From Druceiella hillmani (lineage: Eukaryota > Arthropoda > Insecta > Lepidoptera > Hepialidae): a DNA stretch of 64,000 nucleotides. A program made the position numbers and the translations under genes. This document shows positions 58,301 to 64,000 of this stretch, in pieces. The stretch covers positions 9,646,001-9,710,000 of the forward strand of contig JAYKKI010000061.1 in assembly GCA_039881145.1 (NCBI GenBank), given 5' to 3'. How positions within the stretch are numbered: position 1 is the first letter of the stretch; each line of letters starts with the position of its first letter. The notes below the pieces were generated by a model, which was not told the origin of the DNA, ran no database searches, and worked only from the letters and a program-made list of their open reading frames with translations.

Positions 58301-61300
58301 TAATAGATAACAAATGTTATAAAATATCATGTGTGTTTCCAAGTTTTACAGTTTCGACATTTATCATCTATGGATGATTTAATATGCCATGTTTCAGATA
58401 ACCGAAGGAAATTTATGTGTGGCGGTAGTTTAATAAATGACAAATATGTACTCACCGCTGCTCATTGCATCAGTCCCTTTCTTTACGGAGTGCGAATAGG
58501 TGAATATAATATTCACCAAAAGAGAGACTGTATCACCTATGTCAGAGAAGAAGAATGCGCAGATCAAGTACAGGTAAGTCCAAACGCATTGGAAAGATAT
58601 TTTTAAGGCAGCCATTCTCGAATTGAAATTATGAACTTAACGAGTAATGTGAGTAGAAATACAATTTTCACGGAAACCCTCCACGAAAATTACATCTCTT
58701 CTTTTATTATTTATGTGAAAGTATTTTTGTAAGGTTTGAACTTTAAATTGTAATTTGAAAATAAAATTAGCAATTAAAATACTCTATCGGATTTTATAAA
58801 TTAACATCTTACAGTATTTAGTAACTAATAATTCGAAAGTCACCGAATGTTAGTTAGAGGATAGTCAATAGGTGGCGGTGTTTTAAATGATTACTATCAG
58901 GCACGTTAGTTGAATAAATTATCAGTACATGGCGCTTAAACACCGTTGAGAAATAATATAAAGATAATAAAAAAAAATAATTGTATTTTCCACATATTTG
59001 TCAAGATATCTATACCTCCTAGCACCCATTCATTTATGATGCGCATAGTCACGCGCAAAAGATATTAAAACTACTGACGTATAACACAGTATTATTCTCA
59101 GTTAAAGTTTTGTGTTACTCATCCCCAAAAAATATTGACTGTAATATCTTGTGAATTTATCTATAGTCATGTTGATATCGTTTATAGCGGAAGCTAATGA
59201 TGAGTAATATTGTTATTTCGGCAAAAGTTTGTATTCCTTATTCGACCATTACTCAGAAATTTGTGGTTATATTGTGCGTATGGATATGACGAATATCATC
59301 ATGAATTAGGTATCATTCGTGATTTCACAAATAAGTATATCAGCGTTCGTCATTTAATATAAACAAATGTAGGTGGAACATGTTAGATGTAGAAAGGTTT
59401 GCAACTGATGAAATTTTTTTATATAAAGCAACAAAAATGCTACTCAATAAACTTTGGACGCCGAAAGTATTTTCAGCAGAATACCGCTTCCCTATTTATT
59501 ATGAGAAGAACTTAATATCTTTTTTTATATACATGTAACCATTATCCAAGTGTAGCACAAATTTTATTTTGTTTCACATCGATAATACAAGTGAAATAAA
59601 AGTGAAGAAATATCAAAGTGAACCAAACTGAATTATATATTATGTTTTTTATTTATTGAATGGTGTGTGCACATAGAAATAAGTTGCAAAATTTTAAATA
59701 TTTGAGCAATGGCCAAAATATTTTGTAATCTATGTCGTTAATAAAATATATTAATTTAATTTTATGAAATGAAAATATTAGTTTGACAACAAATAAATCC
59801 CCTATCTTAGTTCATCAGTACTGGTTAATATGGTAGGCTAACAAACTATTACCACTTTTTATTTTCGATATGTATTTATTATATTTCATAAAAGTAGCTC
59901 TTCCAAAAAAGCAAACTTAACCTAGAGTTTACTTTTTTTAAATTTAATTTAGGAGGTTGCTCTGGGTTAGCATTAACGGAGAGATCAAAATTTTCTTTTT
60001 TCTAACTTTGAAAGCAATGTTTTGCTGTGTAAGGGAGTACACCTTTGTCCATCGGTGCGCATATATTGCGTGTTGCGTTTTCGTTCTAGATGAAATTCAT
60101 GATCCAAGAATACTCTGAATTATCATCCTGGAATTTTCACCGAAAGCCACACTCGTTATATGCTCTAGGGAGTTTTTAAAATATTTGGGAATGCCTGTAA
60201 ACAGCGATGAGTTTATTATTTGGCAAATTATAAAACCACTTTTTCAAGTTCCACTTAATATAATCTTTATGAAATAGCTCAACAAATAATTTATGTACTT
60301 TCATCGTCTGAGGCTTCACATTAATTATTATATTTTTTTTCAATTCAAAAGCGATCAAAAGTCATTTTTAAGATAGTATAATAATTTATATAGCCATTTT
60401 AGGATCTCCAAATTGAGAGAACAATCATCCATGAACAATTTGAAAGAGAATCACTATCGAACGATATTGCTTTGATACGATTACAACGAAGTGTTGACCT
60501 GACTAAAGGTAAGTTATTTATTTTATATCCATATCTAAAAACTTCAAACGAAATAGGTTTCAGAGGACGCAGAATTTACTATTGGTACTAATAATCCTTT
60601 AGTTTTAACTAATAACCCTTTAGCTAAAGCTAAAAATAAACGTAGTTTTAACAAAGATGATGTTAATAATTTTGATGATTTCGGCGGTAATGATTTAATT
60701 TTAATTTAAAATGTGTGGTAGGTACACATAAATCGAAAATTCAATGTTATTGAATACATTTTTGTTTATATTGACAATTATTCAATAATTGCACGAATGA
60801 GAGTTGTACATATAGTAAATAAATAAATAATTATGCAAGCGCTCTCCATACTTGAATGGATGACTACACTGGGTATTGTATGAATTTAGTTTCCTTTTAG
60901 TTCAATGATTCTGACTACGAATATTCTGACTATGAATAAAAATTCAATTTTCACAAACCAAAAATCTTGAAAAAATTTTTATATTATTTAATGAAAAAAA
61001 AATGTTTTGCTTGTATTTGATATTCCTCTAATGTTTATCTGACTATTCAATTTAAGTTTAACTTATTGTTGAACTGCCATCGTTACTTTATTAGTAACGA
61101 ATGAAGAATTTTATTTTATTGAGAAGAAAAATGTTTATTTTACATAAGAGTGAGGAAAGTGTTTCCCTAGTGAATAAATTAAAGTGGAGATAGCCTGAAA
61201 TTGATTCTAAAATACTATCAGTGTCTCAAATACGAAAAAGGTGACCGTGTATAGGCTACGTGCATAGGCTCTATAGTCTAGCACCCAAACCGCTGGACCG

Positions 61301-62285
61301 ATTTCAGTGGACTTTGATATTTTTCATAAATATTTATAAAAATTTTATTTAAGCTTGTAATTTTGAATATTTGTCAAAAATCGCAATGAAAAAAATTATT
61401 TTATCAAAAATGTTTAGAAAAAGTTTCTTTAATTCTACTAGATTATTAGAATTTTATAGACGTAAATATGCCTAATTTAATTTTCTCGCAAAAAGTCTGA
61501 AAAACGCACATATTGAATAAAGTATAAGTACATGTACGAAATGTTGGTTAATAATTATACAAAGAATTTTCTTTTTAAATTCCTTTCAAAAAGAAAGGAA
61601 AAATATTCTAAAAAATGTTTTGATTTGGGTCTTTATTTTTTAAAAACATTTTCTTTTTCATAAAAAAAAAATGTTTTAATTTGTACTAATCACCAGTGTA
61701 ATCAATTTTTATTTTAGGTAAATAATACTCTATGGCTAAATAGACAAAGAGGTTGTATTTTTGTCGCGACATTCCTGCATTGTGTGCGGTGTGCGTACAC
61801 CGTAAGACGATTGACCTATGTTTTTAAGTTCAAATAGTTTATCTCGAAAAGCGAATAAAATGCGACAAAACTTCATTGCTTATAATTATCTTAATTTGTA
61901 TTCAGGAACTCTAATAAGTCGGCTTGCGATATCAATTTTACGAAAACGTGTTGTGCGTGTCATTTTCTATTTATGTAATTTCCGAAAAATCTCTATCACT
62001 TTCTATTATGTAATTTCCAACAATTTAAAAATGTATATTTTTAAATAACAGAACACGCAATAAAAGATAATTAAATATAAAATTTATAAACACCTTTTTT
62101 TTAATTTCAGCAAATGCGAAGCCAATATGTTTACCGACAACTTTCGATAAAAGAGCACTCAATTTGACTAATTTATCTATGACTGTCGCTGGCTGGGGAG
62201 TTAGTGGAGATGCTAATTCATCAGATGTTCTCCAAAAAGTTAAAGTACCTGTTGTAAGCAACAAAAACTGTAAGACGATACGTAG
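51886..62285 (+). CDS. Clip-domain serine protease (CLIPB type), gene B, 6 exons seen, 3' end outside
   Basis: Tandem paralogue of gene A, same strand. Exons: 51886-51961, 55498-55652, 56429-56573, 58398-58573, 60403-60508 and 62111-62285. Intron phases equal those of gene A, and exons 3, 5 and 6 are the same length. Order: signal peptide (about 1-22), clip domain (C29, 39, 45, 69, 79, 80), linker Cys96, activation site K103-TNGG, catalytic His148 (TAAHC) and Asp205 (SNDIALIRL), and the CLIPB extra disulfide C170/C179. The exon with the catalytic Ser lies beyond 64000; gene A's last intron is 2.9 kb, so this is expected. Ile16 and Val17 of the new N-terminus are Thr and Asn, so activation, if it happens, is unusual. 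Intron 3 contains a mariner and intron 4 a mariner fragment. Confidence 0.92.
55303..55388. repeat. TA microsatellite in gene B intron 1
   Basis: TA run with one TG interruption, about 110 bp before exon 2. The rest of this 3.5-kb intron shows no recognisable element. Confidence 0.95.
55498..55652 (+). CDS. Gene B exon 2: clip domain
   Basis: 155 nt. TPCSP, HDC, SEC and LHCG give the first four clip cysteines, spaced as in gene A. Acceptor TTGCAG, donor GTGTTT. Confidence 0.92.
56429..56573 (+). CDS. Gene B exon 3: end of clip, activation site
   Basis: 145 nt. ICCLR closes the clip, NACG holds Cys96, then [15 protein letters not shown]. This aligns without gaps to [15 protein letters not shown]: the Lys for cleavage and both Gly are kept, Ile16 and Val17 are not. 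Acceptor TCACTAG, donor GTAAGT. Confidence 0.92.
56612..56673. repeat. Hairpin, 20-bp stem with one mismatch, gene B intron 3
   Basis: Arms 56612-56631 and 56654-56673, starting GTGAGCAA, with a 22-nt loop. Confidence 0.85.
56893..58114 (-). mobile_element. mariner-family transposon in gene B intron 3
   Basis: 1.2 kb with ends TTAGGTTAGCAACT and, reverse-complemented, TTACGTTAGCAACT, each flanked by TA (56891-56892 and 58115-58116). The transposase is on the - strand and degraded: [16 protein letters not shown] (about 57860-57800) is the N-terminal DNA-binding part. [19 protein letters not shown] (about 57290-57230) and, in another frame, [15 protein letters not shown] (57200-57150) carry the second and third catalytic Asp regions. 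[15 protein letters not shown] ends it near 57000. Frameshifts and a short deletion between the last two Asp make it dead. Confidence 0.9.
58058..58092. repeat. Perfect hairpin, 16-bp stem, next to mariner right end
   Basis: GTGGCTTATGAACAAG (58058-58073), CCA loop, then its exact reverse complement (58077-58092). The element end sequence CTTATGAACAGTTGCTAAC follows, so part of the terminus has been copied in inverted form. Confidence 0.9.
58398..58573 (+). CDS. Gene B exon 4: catalytic His
   Basis: 176 nt. [19 protein letters not shown] then [13 protein letters not shown], and C170/C179 of the extra loop, which is two residues longer than in gene A. Acceptor TTTCAG, donor GTAAGT. Confidence 0.93.
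59810..60175 (-). pseudogene. mariner-like transposase N-terminal fragment, gene B intron 4
   Basis: On the - strand: [17 protein letters not shown] (about 59995-59945) matches [17 protein letters not shown] of the intron 3 mariner. [19 protein letters not shown] precedes it where that copy has [17 protein letters not shown]. Only the N-terminal third is visible. A TAGGCTAACAAACT near 59832 could be a decayed end. Confidence 0.65.
60403..60508 (+). CDS. Gene B exon 5: catalytic Asp
   Basis: 106 nt. [14 protein letters not shown] then [13 protein letters not shown]. Acceptor TTTTAG, donor GTAAGT. Confidence 0.93.
62111..62285 (+). CDS. Gene B exon 6
   Basis: 175 nt. KPICLPT holds the partner of Cys96; TVAGWG and [15 protein letters not shown] follow. 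Acceptor TTTCAG, donor GTGAGA. The sequence from 62286 to 64000 contains no GDSGGP coding, so the last exon lies outside. Confidence 0.93.
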
Positions 62286-62724
62286 GTGAGATGAATTGAA
62301 ATTATGTTATTTTCTAAAAGAATTCATAACACAGTACATTTTATTCATAACAAAGTATGTTTGGAAATTCAGCAAAATTAAAATTAATATGAGATACGTA
62401 TTTTAGTTAATATGGAAAATTAAAAGCTTTAAATAGGTAATATTGTTAAACAAATTATGTATCCCCATATTTTTATTCCTCGTAACACTTGCAATACGGT
62501 AATGAGGGTCATACTTATACCCAAGTGTAAGATTAGGTTAGAAAAAATATGATTTCAGTCAAAATTACTACAAAAGAATATTTTTCAATAAAAAAAACCC
62601 ATTCCAAAAAATGAGGTACTAAATAATTTAAAAAAAGAAACTCAGAAAGGGTGCCATGTCAATATTCACATATTCACAATATATAAGTAACTAAATAAGT
62701 TATTTTTAAATTCGGTGCAAGAAA

Positions 62725-63530
62725 TATCGACAAATTAAACAAATTTAGCATTTAAATTTAAAATCTTAACTTCTAATATACTCACAGTACGAAACAGTTT
62801 CATAAAAGCGTATATATATATATATATATATATACGTTTGTTAACAGCGCAGGAACCGACTTCAAAAATAATAACTTATTTATTGTGAATAAGTGTGTGT
62901 CTACCTTGAGTTAATTATTTTAACTTTTTATTATCTATTTGGAGTCGTTTTTTTTCTTAAAAATGTTTTGTTTTGGAATTTTTAGTGGTTATTATTATTA
63001 AATAATCTCTTTTTAACTAACATTAAAATATTTTTTCTCTTAGAATATTGTATAATTATTAAAAGGCGCAGGCAAAAGGTAGTACATAATGTTTTTTTCT
63101 TAGTGTAAAGTTATAAACCACATACAGAAGCGAAGCTATAGTAGTAGCCAGTGGTTAACTGTTAAACATTGAAGATTTCGGTAATTTTATCCGAGGTCCA
63201 ATATCAGATCTTGCAAAGTAACAACTACCAGTAGCAAATATCCTGAATCACGGCTGATTTACTGCAATGCGCTAAGTGCCTTTGTTCATGACGTAGTTAC
63301 CTGATCTGGTCGATGACGTAGTTATTTTGTAAAGTAACAACTATCAAGTAACTTGAATCACTGTTGATTTACTACCACCCGTTAAGGAGTTCCATTATTC
63401 ATATCCAAAACTCATCATCAGACCATAACCTGGTCAATGATGTAGTTTTCATTTTGTGAAATTACAACTACCGGTACCAGTTTACTTACGAACCTCATCG
63501 TCAGATCATCAAATTATTTATATGGAATCA
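62725..63530 (+). repeat. Dispersed repeat family, copy 2
   Basis: Order as in 38405-40380: AACTTCTAATATACT (62768), GGAACCGACTTCAAAAATAA (about 62850), AAAAGGTAGTA (about 63075), then about three diverged units of roughly 110 bp with CAACTACCAGTAGCAAATAT and CCCGTTAAGGAGTTCCATTA. A TA microsatellite (62811-62835) lies where copy 1 has the transposase remnant. It is in intron 6 of gene B. Confidence 0.7.
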
Positions 63531-64000
63531 TCTCGCTAGTATACATTTTCAAACAAAAAAATCACGCAAATCGGCCCAGAATCGTGGGAGAAATCGGCGC
63601 ATACACATTAAAAAAAAATACGCATTGAACATACAAACTTTGATTTTATGCTAAATTGAAAGATCTGGTCTGAAAACTGTATCAGAATGGTCAAGCATCT
63701 ACTTAACCATTCTGATACGGTATATTTCGATTACCGTAAAGCTTCCGGTCAGGATAATAATGGTGTCGTAGCTTCTTTGAGTCTGTAGGTTTCCTGCAGA
63801 CATAATTATTTTTTTTCTTCATACTTGGTGAATAAGTACCAATACAGAAAATTTAACAGCTTTGAATTAGATTTATATTTTATAGAACAAACCACTATTT
63901 ACTTAGCAAAAGACTATCTTGGTAAATTGGCTAAATTACGTGATTGTAGGGATGTGATACCTTAGGTTCACAGATGACCTTAAGCTATATACCGGAATAT
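63531..64000. other. Intron 6 of gene B to the window end
   Basis: No exon or element recognised, apart from a 13-bp-stem hairpin (63679-63691 with 63706-63718). Confidence 0.5.

Noticed and set aside
62286..64000. Search for the last exon of gene B
   Set aside because: No GDSGGP coding or matching exon was seen; it probably lies beyond the window.

Overview
The window is eukaryotic nuclear DNA, almost certainly from an insect. It is very AT-rich, its genes are split by introns with GT-AG borders, and it carries insect-type transposons (Helitron, piggyBac, mariner, Ty1/copia, R1-like and RTE-like non-LTR elements) and long TA microsatellites. The repeat motif ACCGACTTCAAAAA, which I associate with moth and butterfly genomes, hints at Lepidoptera; this is a weak inference.

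Only two host genes are clear. Both are on the + strand and encode clip-domain serine proteases of the CLIPB type, the secreted haemolymph proteases of the melanization and Toll cascades. Gene A (17182-26058, seven exons, 351 residues) is complete. Gene B (51886-62285, six exons seen) runs off the right edge before its last exon. Exons 3, 5 and 6 have the same lengths in both genes (145, 106 and 175 nt) and all intron phases match, so they are tandem duplicates. Remnants of exons 6 and 7 of a third, dead copy lie at about 9.09-10.40 kb. The most notable biology is in these proteases. The zymogen activation motif R/K-IVGG is altered in both, in different ways (S-IFRD in A, K-TNGG in B). Gene A has also lost both cysteines of the normally invariant 191-220 disulfide and has Val in place of Gly226, yet keeps the His/Asp/Ser triad and pairs all its other cysteines.

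The rest is a transposon graveyard. At 2.1-6.2 kb is a dead Helitron with intact TC and CTAG ends and a 3' hairpin, flanked exactly by 106-bp direct repeats, which Helitrons do not normally make. At 29.7-31.5 kb RTE, copia and R1-like pieces abut. At 32.9-37.7 kb is an LTR-bounded copia element on the - strand, interrupted by a non-LTR 3' end and an opposite-strand copia fragment. At 42.36-45.66 kb is a 299-bp satellite of about 11 copies with a two-unit higher-order pattern. At 47.4-49.8 kb is a dead piggyBac with TTAA ends and semi-palindromic subterminal motifs. A mariner lies in intron 3 of gene B and a related fragment in intron 4. Several minisatellites and an unusual number of near-perfect short hairpins are scattered through the window.

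No tRNA, rRNA or CRISPR array was recognised. All alignments were made by eye.
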